A DNA stretch of 64,000 nt from Rehmannia glutinosa (Eukaryota; Streptophyta; Magnoliopsida; Lamiales; Orobanchaceae). The position numbers and the translations under genes are program-made. Where the stretch lies: the NCBI GenBank assembly GCA_016081115.2, contig CM071931.1:17336317-17400316 (forward strand), given 5' to 3'. Of the stretch, positions 44,401 through 54,915 are shown in pieces (positions within the stretch are counted from its first letter, which is position 1; the number at the start of each line of letters is the position of its first letter). The notes beneath the pieces are model-generated. The model was not told where the DNA came from, did no database searches, and saw only the letters and a program-made list of their open reading frames with translations.

Positions 44401-44592
44401 TGGGAAGGCTATGGACATCGAAGCGTTCGAGATAGAGAATGAACAGGCAAGGCTCAGTCATCTGCTTCACAATCATGCTAAGTTGAAGCTGCAAAATGGT
44501 GATGACAATGACAACGACATTGAGATTCTACCTCCACTTCCTAATGATTTTAGAGAATTGTTGTTACGTAAATATTTAATGATGGTGTAATC
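44401..44592 (+). other. Short acidic ORF segment, unrecognised
   Basis: Reads KAMDIEAFEIENEQARLSHL, then an Asn/Asp-rich run and PPLPNDFRELLL before a stop at about 44590. It lies in the 238-base piece absent from the second direct copy. It could be a captured exon; I do not recognise the protein. Confidence 0.3.
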
Positions 44593-44727
44593 AGTTGAAA
44601 CATGTAAGAAACATAAATGAAACATGTAAGAAACAATTGTGAAACAGGGGATCATGTGATAAAAGTTTGTAGTAAATTAGCACAGTCTAATGAGTCGTGT
44701 ATTTTGGAGGGAGCTCGTATGCATTCG

Positions 44728-45010
44728 AAACTCGGAAATGTTGAAACTCGGAATTTTTTGTTGGCGCAATTGTGTTCCTATGCCGATGGCCGGCAGCGGC
44801 TGTTGGAGCACGCCGACAGCATCGCGGTGGTGGCGAAGAGGCTACTGAGAGTATCTCCGACGACGGATGATAGGATTTTGTGCTTATTGGAATCGATCGC
44901 GCGATTCTCCGCCACGCTGGTGTTGGTATGGAGATGCTGAGGGTGGGTGGGGTTTCGAAGATATGTATGGTTTTACAGGCGGATTGCGCGGTTTATTTCG
45001 AAGATGTGTT
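44728..45010 (+). pseudogene. U-box E3 ligase (PUB20/21-like) ARM fragment
   Basis: A GC-richer block encoding LAQLCSYADGRQRLLEHADS, AVVAKRLLRVSPTTDDRILC and LESIARFSAT. This is the conserved C-terminal ARM-like segment of plant U-box ubiquitin ligases of the PUB20-PUB23 group. A stop follows shortly (44940); a shifted continuation to about 45010 still resembles the next helix (VGFRRYVWF...). The U-box itself is absent. The fragment is bounded by the direct duplication and lies in a Pack-MULE-like segment, which suggests capture from a host gene. Confidence 0.6.
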
Positions 45011-45398
45011 GTTGATGCATGATTTTTCTGTGTTCTTCTATTATTTTGTGATTTGAAGTTTTTCGTTTGTTTCGATGTTGTTTCGAAGTTGTTTCTTTTA
45101 TGTTTCTTTTGTTCTTTTATGTATTTTCTATTTATTTATTCTTTTTTATTGTTTTTGATTTGTTGTGTTATCTATATGACTGTGTATCTTTTTTTATTTC
45201 TTTTGTAGTGAATGTGAGATTTTTTGTTGCTTGTTATGCCGAGCACTTTATTGTGAAACAGGGGATCATGTGATAAAAACTTGTAGTAAATTGCTTTTAA
45301 ATTTAGAGAAATAGTATAGTTTTTCCCCATATACTCTTCAGCTTTTTTTTGTCATCCTTGTAAATGTTGATCTTTGCTTCATTTCGATCTCTGCATGT

Positions 45399-45775
45399 CT
45401 AATCTTGAACTAAAGATCTCACGTACTCTAGCAAAGTTGTTACTAGTAAGTCTTTCCCTACGATTGATGCATTCAATAATTCTACGATGTTGGAAGTCAA
45501 TACAAAGTATTTTTTTGGTCCGACAGGTGGAGTCGTGTCCATTTCTCGTGGCCGATGATGGACAAGTAAGCTCAAATTTTCGAATTGAATTTGTTGTTCC
45601 AAGATTTCGTTTAGGGTCTTGAATGTGCGGTCCATTGGAATCGATATTCTTGTTATTTCAAAGTTGGTATACTCTCTATTTTCTTCCCATTGTCCATTGT
45701 GGCATACCACAACTGAGATTTTTCTCCATGCAACTGTAGAATTCAATGAAAAATTGGCTAAGTGAAACATATAAG
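45399..45775 (-). pseudogene. MULE transposase N-terminal-like fragment
   Basis: Minus-strand frame with ISVVVCHNGQWEENREYTNF, RISIPMDRTFKTLNEILEQQ and a later VLTSNIVELLN. The pattern of an N-terminal beta-grasp-like segment (hydrophobic-strand, G-x-W, then a repeating I-P/ L-L pattern) is that of plant MULE transposase N-termini. The catalytic DDE domain is missing. The reading frame runs on to 46025 through low-complexity tandem repeats, which I regard as chance. Confidence 0.4.
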
Positions 45776-45839
45776 AAACATAAATGAAACAACAAATATG
45801 TTTGAAATAACAAAGAAACAAAAAAGAAACCAATGCAAA

Positions 45840-45950
45840 AAAAATCAGTGGAAAATGGGTATTTTTGTTAAAAATCAACGGAAAATGGGTATTTTTGTCC
45901 AAAATCAGCGAAAATGAGACAAAATCAGCGGAAAATAGACATTGTGTAGG
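45840..45950. repeat. Short tandem repeats, unit about 30 bp
   Basis: Three to four degenerate copies of AAAATCAGYGGAAAATGGGTATTTTTGT, next to the right end of the Pack-MULE-like segment. Confidence 0.6.
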
Positions 45951-46068
45951 GATTGAGTATGGAAAATGGGTATTCATGTCCTTTTTCCCAAGAAAGAAAA
46001 TGTAAAGCAAAGCCTTATCTATCAAATATACTTCAACAGAAAAAAAAAACGAAGGAAGATACCAGCAA

Positions 46069-49000
46069 ATGGAATTATCCTTTCAGTTTAGCCATTCCAA
46101 TTTCTACTCCTGTTCTTCTTCTTCTTCACTTCATCATCCCTGTGAGTTCCCCTCTCCAACCCACCCTTTTTCTCTTTATTTCTCATTTATATACATATAC
46201 ATATATGTGTGTGTGTGTGTGAATTGTATTTAAAATGTATGTTTATTTAAAGAATTTATTTTCTTTGCCTTTTAATTTTGTTTTATGCGTAATTCTGTTT
46301 ATGCAGGTAAAGGGGAACAAAGGGTTTTCGTTGGATCTTTTAATCGACCAGTAAATCATCAAACCCACTTTATATCTTAGTGTTTTTGTAATTCACTTAC
46401 TGGTATTCTTTTTGGAAATTGTTAATGACACATAGGAATTCTGCACTCGGAGTGCTTCTAATTTGCCAATTACTTCGGCAATTTTGTGTATATTATGTTG
46501 AATAATCTTGAGTGTGTTTTGACGAGAAAAGAGGAATTTAAGTCTGTTGATGAATTTGATTGGGCATAATGCGAAGAGATGTAATGATTGAGACCACTAA
46601 GTGGTTCTTGTGACCTTGTTGAATTTGCACCGGTGTGAAATCAACTTCAACATAACTTGTATAATTGATGAGAGATGCGTAAGCAAGGAATTGTGTTTTT
46701 TCTTTACTTTGTTTTTTTATTCCTTTTTCTTGTTTTTCCTAGGTTGTGTGGGGAGGGCGTTGTCGATTTCAGTTTTCTCTGTAATGCGATATATAATGTT
46801 TACCTTGGTCCTGTCAGGTTTTGGTCTGTACTTGAGCTTGGTGGAATTTGCATTTATTCACGCAAAAGGTTTTTGTTTAAGCTTATTAATTAATCATTTT
46901 GTGCCTAAGACATTTTTCTTAATTGAATAACGAGGAAAATAATTAGAGGATGCGACTCGTCCTCTTCCTTTACGTTTTTAGTTTTCATCGAAATATGAAG
47001 CGAGCAAGTGAAGAAAGATAATGAAAGAAAGTAATTGAAGTAGTTATTGGCGTACGGTAGATGAATGCAAGCACCCCATGAAAGTGTGGCAGAATGAATA
47101 CCTAGACTGTATGAGTCGGTGGCGATCTTCTAATGAATCGGCTAGTGCCTCGTTTTGAAGTTGTTGCTTAGGTACATTGTCATGCTTCTTGTAGTTTCAT
47201 ATATACTTTAAAGAGGATTAATTTTGGTTTATCGCCGAAAGATTTTTTTCTTGATCGTAAATCTTACATCAGATCTGTGTTAATGAATGTCTAATTAAGA
47301 AGACATAAAGTATGCGGTGAGAGCAATTTCTGCAAGTAAAATAATATAGATTTTAGTCTGGTTCATCAGTTCTAGAGGGCATCCAGAGCCATAATTGCTG
47401 TTTAGTTGAATATCCTTATTACGTCCAACATTTGATGATGACAGTTTTGTTGCTGAATATTGTTCTGAGCAGTTGGCTTCTCTTAATGGATTACGCTTGG
47501 GCTGCTTCCCTCTTAAACAACCAATTCAGAGATATTCTAAAAAGTGTGAGTGAATTTCTCTGTTTACTTTTAACTCTTGAAGAGGTGTTTTGTAGCTAAA
47601 TTTCCTAGATCAAATTTTAGAGCATTTTCGAAATTACTTTTTCATTATAACTGTTTCCTTGAGACACCTCACCTGTAGGTCTAGAAATTTAATAGACAAC
47701 ACATTATACAAAGTTATTCACTTTCAGGAAAGAGTGTGTTTTTTCTACTTTTGCATTTCTCTGCTTCTCTTTTTTTAGTGCCTGTATGCTTATCGTTGAC
47801 CTGCACCCGACTCTCTAATGTTTTTTCAATTCATGTTGATGAGTGAATTTCTTTTGGATGAGTTAGAATTTTTCATTTCATTAACATGTACACAAGATTT
47901 ATCCTTTGCAATATCATTTTGATCTCGAAGAATAGTAATATTCTTGTTGGTGTCTTATTTGGGAGCATCATTTAATTGTTGCAAGATTTCTTCCATAAGA
48001 TGTATCTGCTAGGATTCATATGTTGGTAAATTTCACAGATGTAGTGTAGGGATTTATGTTTTTATAAGCTTCCAGAGATGGGGCACGTTTTCTTTATACT
48101 GCCGACACCATTTTTCTTTGAATTGCATCTAGCCCTAGCCAGTATGTTATGTTAATGCTATAGTGTTTTTCAATTGTTGTCTTTTTTTTTTACGGTTGAA
48201 AACTATGATAGGAAGTTTTGAATTTAAACGAGGATGCAATTTTGATTGGTTGCATTATTATGGAAAACAAATTGAAGTTTCAAATGTAACTGGTGGAAGC
48301 CGCTGTAATCAGACTACCAGTGAACTTAGCCAAAGTTTCTTTAAGTGAAAATTATGTGGAGGCAACCAAGCTTGCCCTTTTGTGAAACTGTTCTTGTATC
48401 TTTAAAATTTATCACTTGGACCCTTTTCGAAAATATTTCTAATTTGTGATGACATTTCATGGTTAGTGAAACTCAGTTGTGAAGTATTTTACACTGATTT
48501 ATCCTTGTACTGATTTATCCTTGTTTTATTTAGAGAAATAAGCAAAACATTTGTGGTACAAGAATACAGAGGAAACTTAAATTTCTAAATTCCTTGTTAC
48601 AGAGTGGAGTATACATTTGACCAGAAATTTTCATGTGGCAATTTTTAAATTTGACCAAGATTGTCTTAGTGGGACTTTTAAATGTAGTTATCATCAAGAG
48701 GTAACTTTTTAATCAGAATGAATAGAGTTTATGTGCTCAAGATAGTTGTATTTTTTTGATATGTGCTTGTCAAGCTAATTTTCAGTATACAAGTTGTCTT
48801 GGCATATGCCTTTGCTACGTAGTTGAATGTCCTTCATTCTTAATGCAGACTCATTTTTAAGTTAACCGTTACTAATACATGTATTCATGGCTCTGAATTT
48901 TGTAACGTTCAAGGTACATTTTGACTGAAGCATATGGCTTTCCACTTGAAATTGTAGTGGGTGCATGATTTTGACCTATTCAATTACAGACTTCAGATTT

Positions 49001-51801
49001 TGCCATATGCTAGATAAATCTAGTTATCCATTCCCAAGTCGACATAGCTTTTGGCCCACTATAATATATGGAATCATCAATTAAATAAATTAGAGGCCTG
49101 TGACTCGTTAGATGTAATTTTATATGCATTTAATGTACAATATCTTAGCACAAGGCAAATGTTAATCTTCAGAAAGTTATTTATTAAGAATGATAATCAG
49201 AGGCTGAGAGGAGGTAATAGATCAAACTGTGCCTAAGTTGGTTGATATTAACTTGGCGAGAATTCATACTCCTATATGGTTCTGATTAACTTCATCATGA
49301 AATTAGTCTTCCTTAGTTGTGCATAAGAGGTCGAAAGTTCGACATTAAAACAAATTTCTCCATATCACCTTATTAAGACCTGTTTTTTTTTTTGATCGGT
49401 TTATTAAGACCTGTTTTAATAACACTATACAAGGTTATAGGTAATCAGATTCACTTTCTTGGTATTCTTTTTTTTTTTTTCTTTAAAGCATCGTGCACAT
49501 ACTCCTTTTTTGAGGGGAGGGGACTATGTGTGCACTAGTTGGTAATTCCTTCAAAATTGTTTTTAATTGGTTTGCATTTCCCGTTTGCTCACACAGATGG
49601 TCTGCCACCTGAAACAATATGTGGTTCAAGGCGACTTCTTTGTCCAACTCAAAGCCTATTTTACCATGAAGAGAAGTTCAGTAGAACATGCAATAGTAAT
49701 GAGAGTCGTAGAAGGCGAAAATCTTCAAGAGACGTAGCGATTAGGTCCGAACTTACTGGTACTGGATCAACAGGAGCTTCATATCCATTGTCAGGTATAT
49801 TACTAGTCTGGCCCACTTTCATTTCTCATTTTTTATCTCACCACTCATTCCTTCTAATCTTTAAATCAGAAATTTGGTTGAATTCGAAGGTCAGAGGAAT
49901 TTGCTTCTATGCTGTAACCGCTTTTGCTGCCATCATATTGTTCGTGCCAATGCTTCTAGAGCATCCGTTCGTGCTCATGTTCGACCGATATCGCAGAAAG
50001 GCCCATTATATTGTTGCCAAAGCGTGGGCGTCTGTATCGGTTGTTCCGTTTATCAAGATTGAGTATGAGGGATTGGAAAATCTCCCTCCAGTCGACACCC
50101 CAGCTATGTATGTGTCTAACCACCAAAGCTTTTTAGACATATACACCCTTCTGACTCTTGGGAGAAGCTTCAAATTTATTAGCAAGACTTCAGTTTTTCT
50201 TTATCCGATTATTGGGTGGGCCATGTTTTTGCTGGGTGTAATTCCTTTGAAGCGCATGGACAGCAGAAGTCAATTGGTACCGGTTTTTCTTTATAATTTT
50301 AGGGATAATTACAAAAAGTACCCCCGAGGTTTGTGCTAATAACAAAAAAACTCAGAAGTTTTTGAAAATTACAAAAATCCCCTTACATTTAACACAAAAT
50401 CAAACCTCAAGGGTTTTCTTGTAATTTTCAAACATCTATAGATTTTTTTGTAACTAACCCAAACCTCGGGTGATTTTTGTAATTATCCCAAATCTTTAAT
50501 AATGTTACCGTCTCATTAAACTGGTTTGTTGTTTGACTATATAATCCCAAGTATGGCATTAAGGATTCGGATTGGGTTTCCTTAAATATCGCTGAGGAAC
50601 ATGCATTTGCTATTCAGGTGTTCTAATTTGTTGCTAATTCGAATGTAGGACTGCCTTAAACAATGCATTACTCTGATCAAGAAGGGGGCATCAATTTTCT
50701 TCTTCCCGGAGGGCACTCGGAGTAAGGATGGCAAATTAGGTCCTTTTAAGGTATAGGATTTATTTTCGCCTCAGTTACCATATAAATTGTTGCTCTAACG
50801 AATTGTTGGATTGAACTTGATTAGCAGTCACAATTGTTTGCTTATATGTTGCTAAAAGATGGAGCATTTTTTGCTTTCTGTAAAGGACTTTTTTTCTTGA
50901 GAAATTTGGGCAGGAATTGGTTTGAGTTTGAGAAATGTTAAGGATTATTTGGATATAAGCATTTAAAAAATCTCAGCTTTTACATATCCTGTATTGATGA
51001 TGTGAAGGGAAATTTGTGCAGCGTGCTAAGATGATAATTTTATGAATTTTCTCACCTTTGTCCCAAGGGTTTAGGCCTCCGTTGTATGAATGCCATACTG
51101 CAATCCATTCTTGAACTGTTCTTGTCATAATATATGATTTATGGAGTGTTTTTCCAAAAACTTCTGCTTTTAGAAAAAGTGATTTAACGTAGCAGAAGTA
51201 AAAGTAGTTGAGAATCAGTAGTTGGTAGTGTTTGCAAATAGGAGTAGAAGTTGATAATAAGAAGTTGAGAGTGTTTGGTGAAAAAGTTGTAAAAGTGCTT
51301 ATTTATTTGTAAAAATCAAACTAGAAGCATAATCATAAATCTAAAGCAACACCATCTGCTTTAGATTCTGATTAAAAGAAGTAGAATGAGAAGCATAAGT
51401 TGGCATTTGCAAACACTAAAAAGTGATCTTTTTACCAAAATATGAGTAGTACTTTTTCTTTTAGTGATTGCAAACACTCCCATATCTATATATATATATA
51501 TATATATTTTTTTTTTTCTTTTTCCACTACTTTTAACTGTTATCTAATAAGTCCTTATGTCCATGTACGGGTGATTATTTTGTAGAAAGGTGCATTCAGT
51601 GTCGCTGCAAAGACTGGAGTACCTGTTATTCCAATTACTCTTGTTGGAACAGGTGAAATCATGCCTGCTGGAATGGAAGGAATATTAAATCCAGGATCTG
51701 TAAAAGTTATCGTTCACCCGACTTTAACAGGAAACAATCCAGACGAACTTTGCAACGAGGCGAGGAATGTTATTGCTCGTGGGCTTATTCATCAAGGCTA
51801 G
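46069..51801 (+). CDS. LPAT1: Plastidial 1-acyl-glycerol-3-phosphate acyltransferase (LPAT1/BAT2 type)
   Basis: Transfers an acyl group to lysophosphatidic acid to make phosphatidic acid, in the plastid pathway of membrane lipid synthesis. Exons: 46069-46141 (tentative), 49597-49794, 49870-50276, 50649-50750, 51586-51801. All junctions are GT/AG and in phase, and the sum is 996 nt (331 residues plus stop), close to the family's 340-356. Exon 1 encodes a Ser-rich, transit-peptide-like start (MELSFQFSHSNFYSCSSSSS). Exon 3 has a hydrophobic segment (GICFYAVTAFAAIILFVPML), the catalytic NHQSFLD and FKFISKTSVF. Exon 4 has FFPEGTRS; exon 5 has PVIPITLVGTG. Other possible upstream exons are 46307-46350 and one ending at 47545 (LNGLRLGCFPLKQP), which I could not join in phase. 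All catalytic motifs are intact. It is the only intact host gene in the window. Confidence 0.9.
46142..49596 (+). other. Long first intron region of LPAT1
   Basis: About 3.45 kb between the putative first exon and the exon at 49597. It includes a TG microsatellite near 46205-46220, two possible exons (46307-46350; about 47445-47545 with donor GTGAGT), poly-T runs and a short direct repeat TTTATTAAGACCTGTTTT near 49370-49420. No other gene is recognised. Confidence 0.5.
50302..50489. mobile_element. MITE in LPAT1 intron
   Basis: 188 bp with strong terminal inverted repeats: GGGATAATTACAAAAA and the same 16 bases read from the right end, both followed by a CCCGAGGTTT block. It begins 25 bases after the splice donor at 50277. 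No clear target duplication. The interior is made of the same motif in degenerate form. Confidence 0.75.
51143..51480. mobile_element. hAT-like MITE in last LPAT1 intron
   Basis: About 338 bp, beginning GGAGTGTTT and ending AAACACTCC, with AGAAAAAGTG and AAGTGATC-type subterminal motifs in both orientations. The same end sequence occurs in the MITE at 52102. A (TA)n run and a T run follow at 51485-51520. Confidence 0.6.
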
Positions 51802-52101
51802 GCGTCCAAGAGCATTGAATTTTTGTGTTTTTCATTCTAGAATTTTCAGAATTTTGAAGAGCATTCTGATGATATCGAATGAGAGGTATTTGCGCAAACG
51901 GGTTTTTCTTCATTCCAAATTGTAATCACTGATGCCTATAGAGTAGCAAGAAAGTAACTTTCGGCTCACATTTGTATCTGAATAGGATTAGAACGACTTA
52001 GGCTACCCCCTTAACCTGTAAAAATAGTTACACCAATGTTTTAATACATGTGGCCCAAAGGTTTTATTTTTTGCAGTATGCTATGTTGGAATTGTACTAT
52101 A

Positions 52102-52225
52102 GGAGTGTTTGCAGACTCTAAAAAAACAAAGGGAAAAACAATTTTCAGCTTCTAGATGGAAAAACTGTTTTGTTTTGTGCACCTAGAAGTTGAAATCACT
52201 TTTTTTAAGAGTTTGCAAACACTCC
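52102..52225. mobile_element. hAT-like MITE downstream of LPAT1
   Basis: 124 bp, almost a perfect hairpin: GGAGTGTTTGCAGACTCT at the left, and GGAGTGTTTGCAAACTCT read from the right end. It belongs to the same family as 51143-51480. It lies 300 bases behind the LPAT1 stop codon, in or near the 3' UTR. Confidence 0.7.
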
Positions 52226-52830
52226 CAAAAGCACAGAAATGTGCTTTCGTTAAAAGTTCTTGATCCAAGAAAAAGATGGCGAGAAAGATGCCGGTGGTGG
52301 AGAGGGATGGTGCCGGAGGAACTTTTAGAACAGGATTCCAAACCCGCAATTTCTTAACCTATTCTAATTATCAAACAACCAAATCATTGAATCCCATAAT
52401 TTATTAACATATGAACTAACAATATGAGAAACTAATAATAACATATTTAAACACAGTTTAGAAGTCAATATCATTATAATAGAAATTACATCAATATAAA
52501 CCCATCCACATTGACATCCACCTAATGAGATAAATATATGAACATATAATATTCCTAATATCAAGAACGCACCCCCGGACACCCAACATTACCACCCAAT
52601 TTACCAATTTACCCGTATTCCCCAATTTCTTTATCCTTTGCATCCTATACAAGCACCCATGCTTGGATTCTTCTTCATAAATAAACCTACAATAAATTCC
52701 CGAAAAGATAAGTATTAATCCCAATAGAAAACAATAACATTCATATTAAATAAGGTATGAAGCATTAACTTATATGAGAAACAAAGCATTTATATCTTTC
52801 GCCATTAGAGTTATCCTAAGTACCTAATGA
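52226..52830. other. Intergenic, short repeat shared with 57.0 kb
   Basis: No gene. The piece 52560-52745 resembles 56985-57205 (CTTCTTCATAAATAAACCTACAA against CTTCTTTATGAATCAACCTACAA, and GAAAACAATAACATT against GCAAACAATAACATT), so both belong to one dispersed repeat family. Confidence 0.45.
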
Positions 52831-53105
52831 TCACTAGTACAAAATTGACCATTTGCATCGATTGTAAACTACTTTACGCATCAGTTCCAATAACGATGCT
52901 TATGAATGTGATGCTAGTAATCACATGTATTGGCTTCGGTTTCAATCGATGCCTAAAGTAAACAATAGGCATCGGTTGCTAAGCAAAAACCGATGCATAA
53001 TGTTCACCAAAGACATTCGTTTTCCACAAACAACCAACGCATAAAGTTAATTTGGGCAGCAGTTCATAACAACCACCGATGCCTATTGTTATTTTTTAAA
53101 TACAA
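52831..53105. mobile_element. CACTA-type terminal region
   Basis: Starts CACTAGTACAAAATTGACC. It is followed by repeated GCATCGGTT and AACCGATGC words in both orientations, including a hairpin GCATCGGTTGCTAAGC at about 52972. This is the look of a CACTA terminus with subterminal repeats. The opposite end was not found, so the element is truncated or interrupted by the copia fragment to its right. Confidence 0.5.
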
Positions 53106-53720
53106 TTGTTTTTCCAATTTTCATCCTCCCTGCACATAAACTGTTAGCTCAAATAAAAATCTAGACCACAAATTCCAACACAAAAATTAGTGACATTTTT
53201 TAGTACATAAATTAGAGGACCCAATTCAGCAAGATCATGGCCAAATTAAAACTTTTAAATAAAATGTCTCACTCCATTTCCAGTCTAGAATACTAAAACT
53301 AGAATATATTTAAATCGAGTAACAAATTGGGAATAGAGATGTCTATCAAAATAAAATCAACTACGCAAATATTACACTTTGTTTATAATTAATCAATCCT
53401 CCTCTTTGCCTCATTCTCGGCAATGTTGAAGTACCTCAAGTCATACACATTTTTGTCCTTGTTGGAAGCTATCACACGGAGCCATACGTGGCCACTATGC
53501 TACCAATTCATGCACACTTTGTTGCTTGAAGTTGCAACAAAGTGTGAAATTTTTTCAATTCTCGAAGCATAATAAATGCGAGCAATATCATGAACAGTCA
53601 GTGGGAACTCTTAAACCTCTCCCTAGTCCCTGGTGACAACAAAAGAATTATGCAATTTATTGAATAAAAATTGATAAAATAAAATGATAAACTGAACAAT
53701 TTGCAGCAGTAAAGGTCAGG
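53106..53720. other. Possible internal CACTA sequence, unrecognised
   Basis: A minus-strand piece at 53390-53490 reads GHVWLRVIASNKDKNVYDLR then YFNIAENEAKRRID and a stop. I do not recognise it; it may be part of a transposon gene. The rest is AT-rich. Confidence 0.3.
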
Positions 53721-54915
53721 GTGGTGAATGATGATGGACACACATCATCCAGTTCACTAAACCATGTTTAGTTCCAAAATTATGATGCAGGGTTAAAAGA
53801 GTCTCAGCAAAAAGATTATCAAGCTTAAATTTATATAGGCCATCATTACGAACACCAGAACCAATAAGAAGACTTTGTTTGAATAAACTGAAACATCCAT
53901 TACTGAAATTAAAAGAGTATCCAACATAATCAAGTCTGGAAAGAGAAACTAAATTGTGGTAACATAAGGTATTTAAAGAGTTTGAAACAAATCTAAATGG
54001 TGTCCAGTATCTAAAATCAGGCGATAAGTTCCAATGGCTTCAACTGGAGCTTTGACTCGATTTCCTATAAAGACGTACTTTTCATTTGGATTTATGGTTT
54101 GGGTCGTAAGGAATCCCTGTATTGTATTTTAAACGTGAGTGGTGCAGCCGAAATCAAGCCACCAAGTGTTATGAGAAACTTAAAGTAGCATTAATCATTC
54201 CTTTCTTTTCGAACCATGCCTTACGTTTTAGGCAATCTTTCTGGAAGTGTCCCGGCTTTCCCCAAAAACGGCACTTAAGGTTGTTGTGTTCCTTTTTTTG
54301 GACATGGGCAGTTGACTCATTCACTTTAAATGGTCCATTCTTGTCCTTTCTGTTCTTTGTTCCGACTTTCTTACCGGCTTCTTGATTGGTTACGAGATGA
54401 ACAGAATGAGTCCCCTGATTCTTAATTCGTGTTTCCTCCTAAATTAGCATACCATGAAGTTCATTCACATTCCGCTTGTCCTTCAAGATGATATAATTCA
54501 TTTGGAACGGACCATACTCAGAAGGCAGTGAATTTAAAATAAATTTCACGAGAAAGTTATCATCCACGTTCATCCCTAAGGACTTAAGTCTTGCTGCAAT
54601 GTTTGTCATTTCAATGACGTGCTCATGCATACTACGAGAATCATTAAACTTCATGGTGGTCAAAGTAGCCAATAATGTACCACCAAGAGACTTATCAGTA
54701 GTTTGGGAACGCTCTCCTACTACCTTCATGAATTTCCTAGCACTTTCAGTGTGAGGAAGGGTAGACTTGATGTTTGCTATACTCATTCGCATAAACATCA
54801 GGCTTAGTCTATTTGATCTTTCCCATGTGGTATGGACAAATTTCGCAACATCACTGCTAGTGTCAGTAATAGCAGCAGATTTCTCAACTTGAAGATCTAA
54901 GTCAAGATCCAAGAC
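53721..54915 (-). pseudogene. Copia gag and protease fragment
   Basis: A truncated Ty1/copia polyprotein. 54439-54912 is a 157-codon UBN2-type gag frame with RLSLMFMRMSIANIK, MHEHVIEMTNIAARLKSLGM and VKFILNSLPSEYGPFQMNY. Near 54200-54290 the zinc knuckle reads CRFWGKPGHFQKDCLK. Near 54125-54165 the protease block WWLDFGCTTHV follows, with the usual DSGC changed to DFGC. Downstream to 53721 a spacer typical of this copia group (NPNEKYVFIGNRVKAPVEAI, NLVSLSRLD) is partly readable. Integrase, RT and RNase H are missing. Confidence 0.8.

Larger units (their letters stand above)
44165..45294 (+). repeat. Direct duplication inside the Pack-MULE segment
   Basis: 44165-44400 is repeated at 45013-45254 with about nine in ten bases equal (TGATGCATCC..., GTGATTTGAAGTTTTTCGTT, ending CACTTTATTGT). 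44639-44679 (GTGAAACAGGGGATCATGTG) is repeated at 45253-45293. The first copy has 238 extra bases between the two parts. The second copy joins them at ATTGT, a word present at both ends of the extra piece. Confidence 0.8.
43231..45989. mobile_element. Candidate Pack-MULE with captured gene fragment
   Basis: The left part has AAAATACCCTAATTTTTG and AAGACAAAAATACC (43250-43290). The right part, read from the other strand, has GAATACCCATTTTCC and GGACAAAAATACCC (45870-45985). These are weak inverted repeats with AT-rich, (A)n-TACC themes, as at MULE ends. Inside are a MULE-transposase-like fragment on the minus strand and a U-box gene fragment on the plus strand. Both flanks contain AAGAAA/GAAAAT words, but I cannot fix a clean 9-bp duplication. 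Boundaries are approximate. Confidence 0.4.

Noticed and set aside
45776..46025. N-terminal extension of the MULE-like minus-strand ORF
   Set aside because: The frame here runs through short tandem repeats (NTHFPLIF repeated), so it is more likely chance than protein.
51485..51520. Functional significance of the (TA)n and T runs in the last LPAT1 intron
   Set aside because: Ordinary microsatellites; they lie 60 bases from the acceptor and do not disturb it.
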